The position numbers and the translations under genes were made by a program. Below the pieces are notes generated by a model that saw only the letters and a list, made by a program, of their open reading frames with translations, was not told the DNA's origin and did no database searches. From Vibrio tapetis subsp. tapetis (GTDB lineage Bacteria > Pseudomonadota > Gammaproteobacteria > Enterobacterales > Vibrionaceae), in NCBI RefSeq assembly GCF_900233005.1, contig NZ_LT960611.1, positions 1,488,001 to 1,552,000 on the forward strand: 64,000 nt of DNA, in the 5' to 3' direction. Position 1 is the first letter of the stretch; each line of letters begins with the position of its first letter. Positions 20,781 to 29,613 of the stretch are shown in pieces.

Positions 20781-20966
20781 GTCTCTGAGCACCATCAAGT
20801 AAACAATCTGATCATCTCGATTCCGTTTTCTTTTAAAGTCTTTCAAACGGTTAGATTTAATTTGTTTAAGATGTAACAACTTTGTCCGTTTATTGGTAGT
20901 TAGTTGTGCCAAACAAGTTTATAATCCTTTTACTTTATATACTCTGAAACACCTGAGGGTCTATCT

Positions 20967-21626
20967 TTGTCTAGCGTCCAAGATCAGTTAGTCGTAAAAA
21001 AACTCGGTCGACAAGACTACCAACCAGTATGGCAAGCCATGCACGAGTTTACAGATACTCGTGACGACGAAACCGTCGATCAAGTTTGGTTAGTTGAACA
21101 CAACCCTGTATTTACTCAAGGACAAGCGGGTAAAGCCGAACACCTACTCAATACTGGTGATATCCCCGTAGTGCAAAGTGACCGAGGTGGTCAAGTTACC
21201 TATCATGGCCCCGGGCAGTTAGTTGCGTACTTTTTAATAAACTTACGCCGTAAGAAAATGGGTGTTCGCGAATTAGTCACGCACATCGAAAACACGGTCA
21301 TTGGGTCATTAAACCATTATGATATTCACTCCGCAGCACGACCAGATGCTCCGGGGGTTTACGTTGACAACAAGAAGATCTGTTCCTTGGGTTTGCGCAT
21401 TCGTAAAGGCTGCTCATTTCACGGTCTCGCCCTCAACGTAAATATGGATTTATCCCCGTTCCTACGCATTAACCCATGTGGTTATCAAGGAATGGAAATG
21501 ATTCAGGTCAGCGATTTAGTGAGCTCTATCGAGCTGGCTGACATTGAAACATCATTAGTTCAAGAGCTTGTTTCTATACTCGATTACAAGCAGGTCGACA
21601 TTATTACAGAAAGCGGACAATCATGA
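20967..21626 (+). CDS. lipB: Octanoyltransferase LipB
   Basis: The 219-residue enzyme moves octanoate from acyl carrier protein to lipoyl domains. The motifs [17 protein letters not shown], the lysine in [17 protein letters not shown] RIRKG, and the acyl-cysteine in INPCGYQGM are present. The TTG start has a TGAGGG site nine bases upstream. It overlaps lipA by four bases (ATGA). Confidence 0.96.
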   Translation: MSSVQDQLVVKKLGRQDYQPVWQAMHEFTDTRDDETVDQVWLVEHNPVFTQGQAGKAEHLLNTGDIPVVQSDRGGQVTYHGPGQLVAYFLINLRRKKMGVRELVTHIENTVIGSLNHYDIHSAARPDAPGVYVDNKKICSLGLRIRKGCSFHGLALNVNMDLSPFLRINPCGYQGMEMIQVSDLVSSIELADIETSLVQELVSILDYKQVDIITESGQS

Positions 21627-22588
21627 GCAAACCTATCCAGATGGAAAAAGGCGTCAAATATCGTGACGCTGACAAAATGGCATTAATTCCCGTCAAGAAC
21701 ATGCCTACAGAGCAAAAAGAAGTGTTACGTAAACCTGACTGGATGAAGATCAAATTACCTTCAGATAGCCACCGCATTCAAGAAATCAAATCTGCGATGC
21801 GTAAAAACAACCTTCACTCTGTGTGTGAAGAAGCTTCTTGCCCTAACCTTGCTGAGTGCTTTAACCACGGCACAGCAACGTTCATGATTTTGGGTGCTAT
21901 CTGTACGCGCCGTTGTCCGTTCTGTGATGTTGCCCATGGTCGCCCAATGGCTGCCAATGCGGAAGAGCCAAAGCAACTAGCAAAAACCATCTCTGATATG
22001 AAGCTTAAGTACGTGGTCATCACTTCCGTTGACCGTGATGACTTAAGAGATGGTGGTGCACAACACTTCGCAGACTGTAACCGTGAAATTCGTGAACAGA
22101 ACCCGAACATCCGCATCGAAACCCTTGTTCCTGATTTCCGCGGCCGTATGGACGTTGCGCTAGAGTTATTAAAAGACAATCCGCCAGATGTATTTAACCA
22201 CAACCTAGAAACGGCCCCTCGCCTTTACCGTAAAGCGCGCCCAGGAGCTAACTACAAGTGGTCATTAAACCTGCTTAAGAAATTTAAAGAACAACACCCA
22301 GACGTACCGACCAAATCGGGCGTAATGATGGGCCTTGGTGAAACCAAAGAAGAAATCGTTCAAGTACTAAAAGACTTACGCGAACATGGCGTATCGATGC
22401 TTACCCTAGGTCAATACTTAGCACCAAGTCGCCATCACCTTCCGGTAGAGCGTTATGTACCACCATCTGAATTTGATGAGCTAAAAGAGATCGCCCTAGA
22501 GCTAGGCTTTACTCATGCGGCATGTGGCCCATTTGTACGTTCGTCTTACCACGCTGATCTTCAAGCGAAAGGCGAAGAAGTTAAGTAA
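21623..22588 (+). CDS. lipA: Lipoyl synthase LipA
   Basis: The 321-residue radical-SAM enzyme inserts two sulfurs into octanoyl groups. The auxiliary cluster cysteines C68, C73 and C79 lie in [12 protein letters not shown], and the radical-SAM cysteines C94, C98 and C101 in CTRRCPFC. The conserved C-terminal RSSYHADLQ serine supplies the last cluster ligand. It is translationally coupled to lipB. Confidence 0.97.
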   Translation: MSKPIQMEKGVKYRDADKMALIPVKNMPTEQKEVLRKPDWMKIKLPSDSHRIQEIKSAMRKNNLHSVCEEASCPNLAECFNHGTATFMILGAICTRRCPFCDVAHGRPMAANAEEPKQLAKTISDMKLKYVVITSVDRDDLRDGGAQHFADCNREIREQNPNIRIETLVPDFRGRMDVALELLKDNPPDVFNHNLETAPRLYRKARPGANYKWSLNLLKKFKEQHPDVPTKSGVMMGLGETKEEIVQVLKDLREHGVSMLTLGQYLAPSRHHLPVERYVPPSEFDELKEIALELGFTHAACGPFVRSSYHADLQAKGEEVK

Positions 22589-22601
22589 GCAACTGATTAA
22601 T

Positions 22602-22634
22602 AACGCCTCAGACTCAGCTCTGAGGCGTTTTTTT
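22602..22634 (+). terminator. Terminator after lipA
   Basis: The stem AACGCCTCAGA/TCTGAGGCGTT is followed by seven T residues. Confidence 0.92.
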
Positions 22635-22791
22635 ATGTCTAAATTTTACTCAACACGTTTAGTACGTTAAACTGGAAAGAGATTAATTTACACTAAGTTG
22701 ATAGACAAGCAGGTCAAACAGTTTAATATCGCACCTAATGCCAGTTTGGTCTTCAACTTAACATCAATAGAAATTGGATTGGATATTACCC

Positions 22792-23118
22792 ATGAAATTA
22801 TTTGCAGCAGCGGCACTTTTTGCATTCACTTTAACGGGCTGTGCATCAGCTCCGAGTCAACAAGACAACTACATGGATGCTTCGTTTGAGCTTTGTAATA
22901 CTGAAGTAAAAGTCTACTCCACCAGCGACGACGGCCGTGTTCGTATCGTTTGTGCTGACGGTTCAAAGTTCGCTCTTCGTAGCGCTGAAACTCTAGAAAT
23001 CATGCGTGACATCAACGCAGACTACTGCAGCGGTGAAGGCCTGTCTAAATTCAACGAAAGTACTCGTTACTATCAGTTCCGTTGTAAGTCTGGTGAAACT
23101 ATCAGCATTAATAAGTAA
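22792..23118 (+). CDS. Small lipoprotein of unknown function
   Basis: The 108-residue protein has a lipoprotein signal peptide with LTGC (Cys17) and four more cysteines in the mature part, at ELCNTEVKVY, RIVCADG, ADYCSGE and QFRCKSG, spaced as possible disulfide pairs. No known enzyme motif is seen. The ATG at 22792 begins the signal peptide; a longer frame from 22774 adds six residues. A degenerate piece resembling its AETLEIMRDIN region occurs at 25090-25131, so a second copy may once have existed. Confidence 0.8.
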   Translation: MKLFAAAALFAFTLTGCASAPSQQDNYMDASFELCNTEVKVYSTSDDGRVRIVCADGSKFALRSAETLEIMRDINADYCSGEGLSKFNESTRYYQFRCKSGETISINK

Positions 23119-23178
23119 TTAAGGCTGGTCGCGAGCTCCCAGCTAGGCTTTAGGCGGCAGGACGCTTCGCTTTAAGGT

Positions 23179-23224
23179 TAAAAAGAGAGCAACAGAACCG
23201 TATGGGTCTGTTGCTCTCTTTTTA
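23179..23224 (+). terminator. Long hairpin terminator after the lipoprotein gene
   Basis: The stem AAAAAGAGAGCAACAGAACC/GGGTCTGTTGCTCTCTTTTT is about 19 bp long with one imperfect pair and a short loop. It can act in both directions. The AGAGCAA segment recurs in the hairpins at 27952, 46427 and 47382. Confidence 0.88.
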
Positions 23225-23564
23225 TGTAAGGCTAGAAAGCGCGCGATGAGTTCGACGAATCTAAGCCGATGCATTCATCAAGTAGATTCCTAACAAGTTA
23301 AAGGGGCGCGTCATCTCGGAATTGAGGAACGAAATGTCCGAGAGCTACTCACCTCGTGTAAAGCCTACCTACTAGTTTCTTCACTTTGAAGCGACCGCCT
23401 TAAAGTTGTATGAACGAATTCAGGCATGTCTTCCATACGGAGGCATAGCTAAAGCACTTTAGGACAGAAGTGTGCTAGCCCCATAAGCTCTAACCCACTA
23501 GAATTGGATTAGTGGACCTTTCGGTGCCTGTTCCTTCAATTCCGAATAGATGAATTAAGTTCAT
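23225..23564. other. Gene-free accessory intergenic region
   Basis: No supported coding region is seen in these 340 bp. It holds an inverted repeat TCTCGGA (23315-23321) / TCCGAGA (23338-23344) and ends with the motif GGTGCCTGTTCCTTCAA at 23523-23539, which recurs at 25193-25209. A CCTAACAAG segment near 23290 resembles part of an integron attC site, but no matching partner box was found. Confidence 0.5.
23523..23539 (+). repeat. 17-bp motif, copy 1
   Basis: GGTGCCTGTTCCTTCAA differs by one base from 25193-25209, in the same orientation. The two copies bracket the two-gene unit at 23565-24879. The complement GGGACAGGCACC type of sequence is, from memory, common near Y1 (REP-associated) transposases; that link is inference. 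Confidence 0.75.
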
Positions 23565-24107
23565 CTATTTTAGCTGCTGCCAATAAGCAGAAAGACTTTC
23601 AACGTACTGCATTTCATCTATGCCCGTGTCATTCGAGTCTTCTTTAAGAAAACTCAGTAACATCTCTGCACCTGACTCACCGTTCTCTAGCGCTTTCTCT
23701 AGCCAGTATGCCGATAGGATTCTATTCTCCGGAATGCCACAGCCATCATCATATAGGCATGTTCCAAGGTAAAACTGAGCACTTACTAAGCCACCTTCAG
23801 CGGCTTCTGTCACAAGCCTAAATCCTTTCTTGAGGTCTGATACTTCTGACTCTCTAAGTAAAATAAAGCCCAAAAGTTCTTTCGCATGATTATCACCACG
23901 AGTAGCCGCGACTTCAAGCTTGGACTGTGCGCCTTTAATATCACCCTGTTCATAAAGCACATTTGCTTCACGATATAACTGCGAAGCGGAAACACTAGAC
24001 GTACTTTTTGGCTCTTGCTTATTGCCTTCCATTTCAGCAACTATTGAGTTGCTTTCGTTGCAAGCCACTAGTAAAAATACCAATATAAGTAAGATGAAAT
24101 CCTTCAT
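23565..24107 (-). CDS. Predicted lipoprotein with Sel1-like repeats
   Basis: The 180-residue protein begins with a signal peptide and lipobox LVAC (Cys16), followed by a low-complexity linker and then two or three Sel1/TPR-like helical repeats (KGAQSKLEVAATRGDNHAKELLG, then KKGFRLVTEAAEGGLVSAQFYLGTCLY, then ENRILSAYWLEKALENGESGAE). Sel1 repeats mediate protein-protein contacts. It starts four bases after the upstream gene (24112-24879) ends, so the two form an operon. An immunity role for a secreted partner is possible but only inferred from this pairing. Confidence 0.75.
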   Translation of the reverse strand: MKDFILLILVFLLVACNESNSIVAEMEGNKQEPKSTSSVSASQLYREANVLYEQGDIKGAQSKLEVAATRGDNHAKELLGFILLRESEVSDLKKGFRLVTEAAEGGLVSAQFYLGTCLYDDGCGIPENRILSAYWLEKALENGESGAEMLLSFLKEDSNDTGIDEMQYVESLSAYWQQLK

Positions 24108-24111
24108 TTAT

Positions 24112-24879
24112 TCACCACACACATTTGATAAATAGGATAGCTGTAGAGTAAGACTCATCGGTTTCACCGTGTACTATCGAAAATTTTGTATCTACTCGTT
24201 TTCTTGCACTCACCTCACATAAACTGCTAATTTTTTCTCTTAAATAAGCGTGAGATTCAAAACCAGACTCATCTGCACTTGGAATCAGGTGGTCTAACGT
24301 GACTTGTGATAATTGAGGGGCTTTTCCGTACTCCCTTTCTACTTTTAGATATTTTATATTTACAATCAAAACGCAACCAGAAGACTCAGGGTTTGAGATT
24401 TTAACTCTCTTAGCTAATGCCTTAACATTTTGGCGGACAATATCATAAAGCAACATGGCACGACCTTTCTGCAATACTATGCCCACAGCCATAGCTCTTC
24501 CCCCTTTAATCTTCATTGCATTGGACAGTGATGTTGATGGCTGTATAGGAGCAACACTAGGATAACGCTTAGACGGGAGCACCCCTTTATTTTTCCAGTG
24601 CGCCCTATCCGTAACCATTGTTGCTTTTACATTTACACTTCGATCAATTTTCTCTTTAAGTTGTTGAAGTCTTTTTTCACCAGTTAGATCGTTTGGGAGC
24701 TTTCTAAGTGGCCCCGCAAGTGAAGAGTCCTTGATGGAAGATGCAGGAATAGACTCCACGGCAGTATCACTTCGCAGCTCAATACAAGAGTTAAATAACT
24801 TATTTGCTGGAAACATATAGTTTATATAATCTGAAGATAGTGGCACTTCACGGTTATGTGTCAAAATTGAAAGATACAT
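24112..24879 (-). CDS. Hypothetical protein, accessory region
   Basis: The 255-residue protein matches no family I recognise. It lacks a signal peptide and membrane segments. The middle part is rich in Lys/Arg, and the C-terminal half looks like alternating strands and helices (CVLIVNIKYLKVEREYG, DTKFSIVHGETDESYSTAILFIKCVW). The ATG at 24879 has a good GGAGAG site, which supports real expression. It is the first gene of a two-gene unit with the Sel1-type lipoprotein. AT-rich flanks and lack of synteny with the neighbours suggest acquisition by transfer. Confidence 0.65.
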   Translation of the reverse strand: MYLSILTHNREVPLSSDYINYMFPANKLFNSCIELRSDTAVESIPASSIKDSSLAGPLRKLPNDLTGEKRLQQLKEKIDRSVNVKATMVTDRAHWKNKGVLPSKRYPSVAPIQPSTSLSNAMKIKGGRAMAVGIVLQKGRAMLLYDIVRQNVKALAKRVKISNPESSGCVLIVNIKYLKVEREYGKAPQLSQVTLDHLIPSADESGFESHAYLREKISSLCEVSARKRVDTKFSIVHGETDESYSTAILFIKCVW

Positions 24880-25089
24880 TTAGCTCTCCAAAAAAGAGAA
24901 TATTATGAACCTAATTGACTATATGCCACATACATTATTGATACTTTTTGAGCGTACCTTTCACCCCTTTTCTAGCGACTGCATTATTTTTCGTAAAATA
25001 TTGAAGAGATATCTCACTTTCTAATACTTGACCGTAAAGGCTTTTTAAATTGGCTCCCCCAGAGTAGTGGGCACTTAGAGCCTTTCATC

Positions 25090-25131
25090 GTCGAAACACT
25101 GAAAGTAATGCGTGACATCAACGAAAATTAC
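25090..25131 (+). pseudogene. Remnant resembling the 22792 lipoprotein gene
   Basis: Translation of this stretch gives VETLKVMRDINENY, against AETLEIMRDINADY in the intact lipoprotein. The DNA segment ATGCGTGACATCAACG is identical in both. Nothing upstream or downstream continues the match, so only a fragment remains. Confidence 0.65.
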
Positions 25132-25192
25132 TGGCGTCACTTCCGAGCGTGGGAACGATATGGCAGCGCTATATTTTGAACTAGCAACTCTA

Positions 25193-25209
25193 GGTGCCTG
25201 TCCCTTCAA
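25193..25209 (+). repeat. 17-bp motif, copy 2
   Basis: GGTGCCTGTCCCTTCAA pairs with the copy at 23523-23539 (16 of 17 bases, same orientation). Confidence 0.75.
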
Positions 25210-25272
25210 GCAAAGGTTGCTACTATCAGCGAGTGTGGTCGGTGGTTATCAGAACTCTACTTGATGAGTGCG

Positions 25273-26262
25273 CTAAAAAACATCATGAAAATGCCGGATG
25301 TATTGTTTAGGCGTTAGGCCTCGGTGTTTTTTGAACATGCGATTAAAACTGGCTACGTTGGTATAACCTAACCGAACAGCAACCTGATCGACTTCGATCC
25401 CTTTGCTGAGTAAATCAACCGCGACATTACTCATCACATAGCCGCATACGGTCGAAAAATTAAGCCCTAGGCTATGTAATCGGCGTTGAAATTGCTGCTC
25501 CGACAAGCCCAGTAAGCTGGATACCGAAGACAAGGTTGGTAAACCAAAGTAGCGGCTATAGTTAACCATTTCATAGATCACTTTTAGCTCATCTTCTGGT
25601 TCTGGCATGTTCAATATCTCATCCAGCTCTGTAAAATTCATCGCCAAACGTTTATTTGAAATTTGACGAGACTGCTTGGTTGCCAGCCTTAAGTCAGAAT
25701 GAATCCATACCTCGGTTCTTGAATGACTCCATCCAATGTCGCAGCCAAAAAATGCCTTGTACGCTTGCTCATTTTTACATACACCAGAAATCATAACCCG
25801 TTGAGGCGCGAAGTCTGCGCCTAGGTATTCGCGCAGTACTTTCGTCATGAATATTGCTACACGCACACTATCGTGTACTTTGACTTGTGGCGAGAAATTG
25901 GGGTTGTTATAAGTCCACTTAATAATAGAACCAACTTGAGCGCCAGCCATAAACGCGCCAGACTGTAAGCTCCCGACACCATAGTTAATCCGCCGAATGG
26001 TGGAAGCCAAATCGTAGCCCGAGAACAACCAGCGCCCAATGGCTCCCATGCTTTCTATATCCAGGATCTGTGCCAATTCAAGGATGATGTCTGGGTTAGC
26101 CGTCTGTTGTACTAAAAGGCTAAACCAGTCGTTCACTTCATCAATTGGGATCAAGTTCATCGGGTTAAGAAATACCGATTCTGGTATACCTAATTGATTG
26201 ATGTCTATCCCATACCGTTTTACCGCTAGCTCACCGATATTAACAATTGCTATCGCACGCAT
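25273..26262 (-). CDS. AraC family transcriptional regulator
   Basis: The 329-residue protein has an N-terminal arabinose-binding-type effector domain (as in OruR/ArgR-like AraC regulators) and a C-terminal pair of helix-turn-helix motifs (VDLLSKGIEVDQVAVRLGYTNVASFNRMFKKHRGLTPKQYI). The conserved LGYTNVASFNRMFKKHRGL stretch is diagnostic. It is divergent from the small membrane protein and HlyD gene, which are the likely targets. The ATG at 26262 is preferred; an in-frame GTG at 26289 would add nine residues. Confidence 0.9.
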   Translation of the reverse strand: MRAIAIVNIGELAVKRYGIDINQLGIPESVFLNPMNLIPIDEVNDWFSLLVQQTANPDIILELAQILDIESMGAIGRWLFSGYDLASTIRRINYGVGSLQSGAFMAGAQVGSIIKWTYNNPNFSPQVKVHDSVRVAIFMTKVLREYLGADFAPQRVMISGVCKNEQAYKAFFGCDIGWSHSRTEVWIHSDLRLATKQSRQISNKRLAMNFTELDEILNMPEPEDELKVIYEMVNYSRYFGLPTLSSVSSLLGLSEQQFQRRLHSLGLNFSTVCGYVMSNVAVDLLSKGIEVDQVAVRLGYTNVASFNRMFKKHRGLTPKQYIRHFHDVF

Positions 26263-26398
26263 GAAATGAACACTCTTCACAACAATCACCTTACCAATTA
26301 CATCAATATAACCTCAATATTTAAGTAATCTGTCATATTGAATCTATTTATTCAATTCTAAATCACAATAAGTTCATCTTAATCATCAGGAGTATTGA

Positions 26399-26725
26399 AT
26401 GAGCTTACTTAGTGTCCCGTTTGTAGGAACTGGCGCCGATACTGCGCTGCATGTTGTCGCGGCAGTGATCCTAATCGCTACAATTGGCGCAGCAGCATAT
26501 GGTTTCTGGAAACTGCATGAACTACCAATCAACAAAGCGCACAGTAAAGATCATCATCAAATAGGATTGATTACTGCCCTCACATGGATTGGTTTCATTT
26601 GGCACTGGGTATGGGTATTGGCCGTTATTCTCGCGTTTGTTGATATGGAAAAGGCCATCATCAACCTTAGAGACACATGGCGCCATACACCCGTGACAAT
26701 CAAACAAGAGGAACCAAAATGTTAG
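26399..26725 (+). CDS. Small inner-membrane protein, partner of HlyD-type adaptor
   Basis: The 108-residue protein has two clear membrane segments (about residues 16-38 and 58-81) and ends in a charged tail. It resembles the YiaW/DUF3302 type, which in E. coli neighbours the HlyD-like YiaV; homology is a judgement from pattern and context. Its stop overlaps the start of the next gene by seven bases, which indicates coupled translation. No transport activity can be assigned from sequence alone. Confidence 0.75.
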   Translation: MSLLSVPFVGTGADTALHVVAAVILIATIGAAAYGFWKLHELPINKAHSKDHHQIGLITALTWIGFIWHWVWVLAVILAFVDMEKAIINLRDTWRHTPVTIKQEEPKC

Positions 26726-27942
26726 AAGGCTTAGCAGTATGGTCACTATTTATTTACCTATTACGAATGGTCGGTATGCCATGGAATAAAGCGACTAAGT
26801 CGTTCGCTTATCTGGGCGGAACGTCATGGCTGCTATTCGTTTGGGTTGGGCTTATTAATTTTACCCCGATGGACTTGTCGGGAGGCTCGGTCGTTCAGTC
26901 GCCTCATATTCAGCTGCGTCCCGATTCTAGCAATGTGACTGGAAAGGTAGAGCGTATTTACGTTAAGCCTAATCAAGATGTGACAAAAGGCCAGTTGATT
27001 TATGAGCTTGACGACACCCGCTATCAAATCGCCTTAAATCAAGCCACGGTGAAAAGAGAGGCAGCAGAAGTCGCACTGGATGTTGCCAAAGAAGACATCG
27101 CTATCTCTAAAGCGGCTTACCAATCACTATTGCAAGACCTAGAGACATCTAAGAGCCAATTAATGGCAGCAAGAGTCGACTACGATCTGCAAAACAAAAT
27201 GCTTATACGCTACAACGAACAAAACAGAGTGGTAAAAAACACCATTACCGCCAGCGACATTGATAAGCAAACCAGCAGTGTTGAAATGGCAAAACAAAAC
27301 ATGAATGTGATCAACTCTCAAATTAAGAAAAAACACGTTGATGCCGATAAAGCCAAGCTGGCCATAACCAAAGCAGAGCTTGCGGTAAAAAGCAGGCACG
27401 CCGACTTACGTACCATTGATGAACAAATAGCGCAAACGCAGTGGGATTTAGACAGTACTAAGGTATACGCACCCGCTGACGGCTTTGTTACCAATTTCAT
27501 TTTGCGTGAAGGACAAAGGGTATCGATGATGCCTCGCTTACAAATGTACACTAACGAAAAATACGTCTTGATGCGCGTAAATCATCAAGCAATCCGAAAT
27601 GTAAAACCCGGCCAAGCAGCAGAGTTTGCCTCATCGGTTTATCCCGGAAAGGTATTTGCAGCAGAAGTAGAAGGAATTGTTGAAGCAACGGGAGAAGCAC
27701 AAGGCAACTTACTTGGTTTTGACGACTCTGTACGTGCGACAACCGGGAAAAACTTACAGAACAAGCACCACTTTGTGCGCCTCAAAGTAGCAGAAAGTGA
27801 CGGCTACGACTTACCGGTAGGTTCGGTTGGGTTAGCGTGGGTAAGCGGAGAAAAGCCAGTTGGATTCATGGCATTTCTTGATGTCATTCGAGGCATCATC
27901 TTACGAATGAAGTCCCAACTTTACTTCTTCTATTCGATTTAG
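26719..27942 (+). CDS. HlyD family membrane-fusion (adaptor) protein
   Basis: The 407-residue protein has N-terminal hydrophobic segments (about residues 5-20 and 30-48), a biotinyl-lipoyl half (VKPNQDVTKGQLIYELDD), a long coiled-coil hairpin (about 100-245), the second lipoyl half (APADGFVTNFILREGQRV) and a beta-barrel region. Such adaptors join inner-membrane pumps to outer-membrane channels; no pump gene is next to it. The ATG at 26719 has an AGAGGA site, and an upstream in-frame ATG (26677) lies inside the previous gene. Confidence 0.88.
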   Translation: MLEGLAVWSLFIYLLRMVGMPWNKATKSFAYLGGTSWLLFVWVGLINFTPMDLSGGSVVQSPHIQLRPDSSNVTGKVERIYVKPNQDVTKGQLIYELDDTRYQIALNQATVKREAAEVALDVAKEDIAISKAAYQSLLQDLETSKSQLMAARVDYDLQNKMLIRYNEQNRVVKNTITASDIDKQTSSVEMAKQNMNVINSQIKKKHVDADKAKLAITKAELAVKSRHADLRTIDEQIAQTQWDLDSTKVYAPADGFVTNFILREGQRVSMMPRLQMYTNEKYVLMRVNHQAIRNVKPGQAAEFASSVYPGKVFAAEVEGIVEATGEAQGNLLGFDDSVRATTGKNLQNKHHFVRLKVAESDGYDLPVGSVGLAWVSGEKPVGFMAFLDVIRGIILRMKSQLYFFYSI

Positions 27943-27947
27943 AAACA

Positions 27948-27986
27948 AAAAAAGAGCAAGGGAACCAAACGGTCTCTTGCTCTTAT
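27948..27986. terminator. Bidirectional terminator between HlyD gene and glyA
   Basis: The stem AAGAGCAAG...CTTGCTCTT, extended by GGAACC/GGTCTC, is preceded by an A run and followed by T-rich sequence. It lies between convergent genes. The AGAGCAA stem sequence recurs in other intergenic elements here. Confidence 0.85.
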
Positions 27987-28019
27987 CGTTTCTAGCTTCT
28001 CGCCTTCAGCCTATCAAGC

Positions 28020-29270
28020 TTAAGCGTATACAGGTAGACGCTTACAAATTTCTAGAACTTTGGCTTTTGTAGCTTCGATAACAGACTCATCGCCTAGGTT
28101 ATCAAGGATGTCACACACCCAGCCAGCAAGTGCTTTTGAATCTTCTTCTGAGAAACCACGACGAGTGATTGAAGGAGAACCAACACGGATACCAGAAGTA
28201 ACAAACGGGCTACGAGGATCGTTTGGTACTGAGTTTTTGTTCACTGTGATGTTTGCAGAACCAAGTACAGCATCCGCTTCTTTACCTGTGATGTCTTTGT
28301 CGATTAGGTCAACAAGGAACAGGTGGTTCTCGGTAGAACCTGAAACGATGTTGTAACCGCGAGCCAGGAATTCAGCAACCATTGCTTTTGCGTTAGCAAC
28401 GACGCGAGTTTGGTATTCTTTAAACTCTGGCTCTAGCGCTTCTTTGAACGCTACGGCTTTACCCGCGATAACGTGCATTAGAGGGCCGCCTTGGCCGCCA
28501 GGGAATACCGCTGAGTTTAGCTTCTTGTAAAGATCTTCGCCTTCGTTAGAAAGGATAAGACCGCCACGTGGACCAGCTAATGTTTTATGCGTCGTTGTAG
28601 TAACAACGTGCGCATGAGGAACTGGGTTCGGGTATACGCCTGCAGCGATAAGACCAGCAACGTGTGCCATGTCTACGAAGAAGTAAGCGCCAACTTTGTC
28701 TGCGATTTCACGCATGCGCGCCCAATCACAAATTTGAGAGTAAGCAGAGAAACCACCAATGATCATCTTAGGCTTATGTTCTACTGCTAGTGCTTCCATT
28801 TCTTCGTAATCGATCTGGCCAGCTTCATCAATACCGTAAGGAATGATGTTGTAAAGCTTACCAGAGAAGTTTACTGGAGAACCGTGAGTTAGGTGACCAC
28901 CGTGAGCAAGGCTCATACCTAATACAGTATCGCCTGCGTTTAGCAGCGCCATGTAAACCGCATTATTCGCTTGAGAACCAGAGTGAGGCTGCACGTTTGC
29001 ATACTGTGCGCCAAATAGCTCACATGCACGCTCGATTGCTAGCGTTTCTACTTTATCAACAAACTCACAACCGCCGTAGTAACGCTTACCAGGGTAACCT
29101 TCTGCGTACTTGTTCGTTAGTTGAGAACCTTGAGCTTCCATTACACGTGGGCTGGTGTAGTTTTCTGAAGCAATTAGCTCAATATGCTCTTCTTGGCGAA
29201 GAGTTTCTTCCTGGATTGCGGTAAAGAGGTCCGCATCATAATCAGCGATGTTCATGTCACGCTTTAGCAT
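28020..29270 (-). CDS. glyA: Serine hydroxymethyltransferase
   Basis: The 416-residue PLP enzyme interconverts serine and glycine while charging tetrahydrofolate. The PLP lysine lies in [14 protein letters not shown], and family signatures [14 protein letters not shown] and [11 protein letters not shown] are present. Upstream lies a full PurR-type operator (29327-29342), which agrees with the known purine control of glyA in E. coli. Confidence 0.98.
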   Translation of the reverse strand: MLKRDMNIADYDADLFTAIQEETLRQEEHIELIASENYTSPRVMEAQGSQLTNKYAEGYPGKRYYGGCEFVDKVETLAIERACELFGAQYANVQPHSGSQANNAVYMALLNAGDTVLGMSLAHGGHLTHGSPVNFSGKLYNIIPYGIDEAGQIDYEEMEALAVEHKPKMIIGGFSAYSQICDWARMREIADKVGAYFFVDMAHVAGLIAAGVYPNPVPHAHVVTTTTHKTLAGPRGGLILSNEGEDLYKKLNSAVFPGGQGGPLMHVIAGKAVAFKEALEPEFKEYQTRVVANAKAMVAEFLARGYNIVSGSTENHLFLVDLIDKDITGKEADAVLGSANITVNKNSVPNDPRSPFVTSGIRVGSPSITRRGFSEEDSKALAGWVCDILDNLGDESVIEATKAKVLEICKRLPVYA

Positions 29271-29613
29271 CTGTATCTCCTGACTCAGATAATCTCAAAG
29301 TTTCAAAAAAACCACACAACGACCAAAAGCAAACGTTTTCGTCACCGTATTAATTGCCGATATTCTACATAATTTGATCTATGTCATAAAGTGTAAATTA
29401 CACTTTCTTTATGTAAATATCTCATGATCGACATTAGTCCTTATCACGATCAAGGGCAATATGGTTAACTTATCACCGATAAGTGTCAACCACCAGCTTT
29501 ACACTGTGTAAAACTTCAGTTACACGCCTTTGCGTCATTTTTACCTTTGTAGCTACCGAAAACATAAACTTTTCTCTACTATTCACGCCTCTAATGGCTA
29601 GATAACTATAAAA
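29271..29613. other. Divergent glyA / yitT-like control region
   Basis: This 343-bp region has no gene. Besides the PurR box it holds three perfect inverted repeats: AAAGTGTAA-A-TTACACTTT (29388-29406), ACTTATC-ACC-GATAAGT (29468-29484) and TTTACAC-T-GTGTAAA (29498-29512). The first and third share the TTACAC half-site, so they may bind one regulator; its identity is unknown. Confidence 0.7.
29327..29342. promoter_or_regulatory. PurR operator upstream of glyA
   Basis: AAGCAAACGTTTTCGT fits every fixed position of the PurR consensus (ANGCAANCGNTTNCNT). It lies 57 bp before the glyA start codon. Confidence 0.85.

Larger units (their letters stand above)
24880..25272. other. Intergenic region with gene remnant
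   Basis: There is no intact gene. The left part is AT-rich and probably holds the promoter of the 24879 gene. A short coding remnant lies at 25090-25131, and the second 17-bp motif at 25193-25209. Confidence 0.5.

Noticed and set aside
22698..22889. Small open frame overlapping the lipoprotein start
   Set aside because: It lies in another frame over the signal peptide region, has no ribosome-binding site and no similarity I recognise.
23285..23345. Integron attC site
   Set aside because: CCTAACAAG resembles part of an attC core, but no matching inverse core, no integrase and no cassette series are visible.
29271..29613. Glycine or other riboswitch upstream of glyA
   Set aside because: The region shows protein-type operators (PurR box, short dyads) and no recognisable glycine aptamer core.
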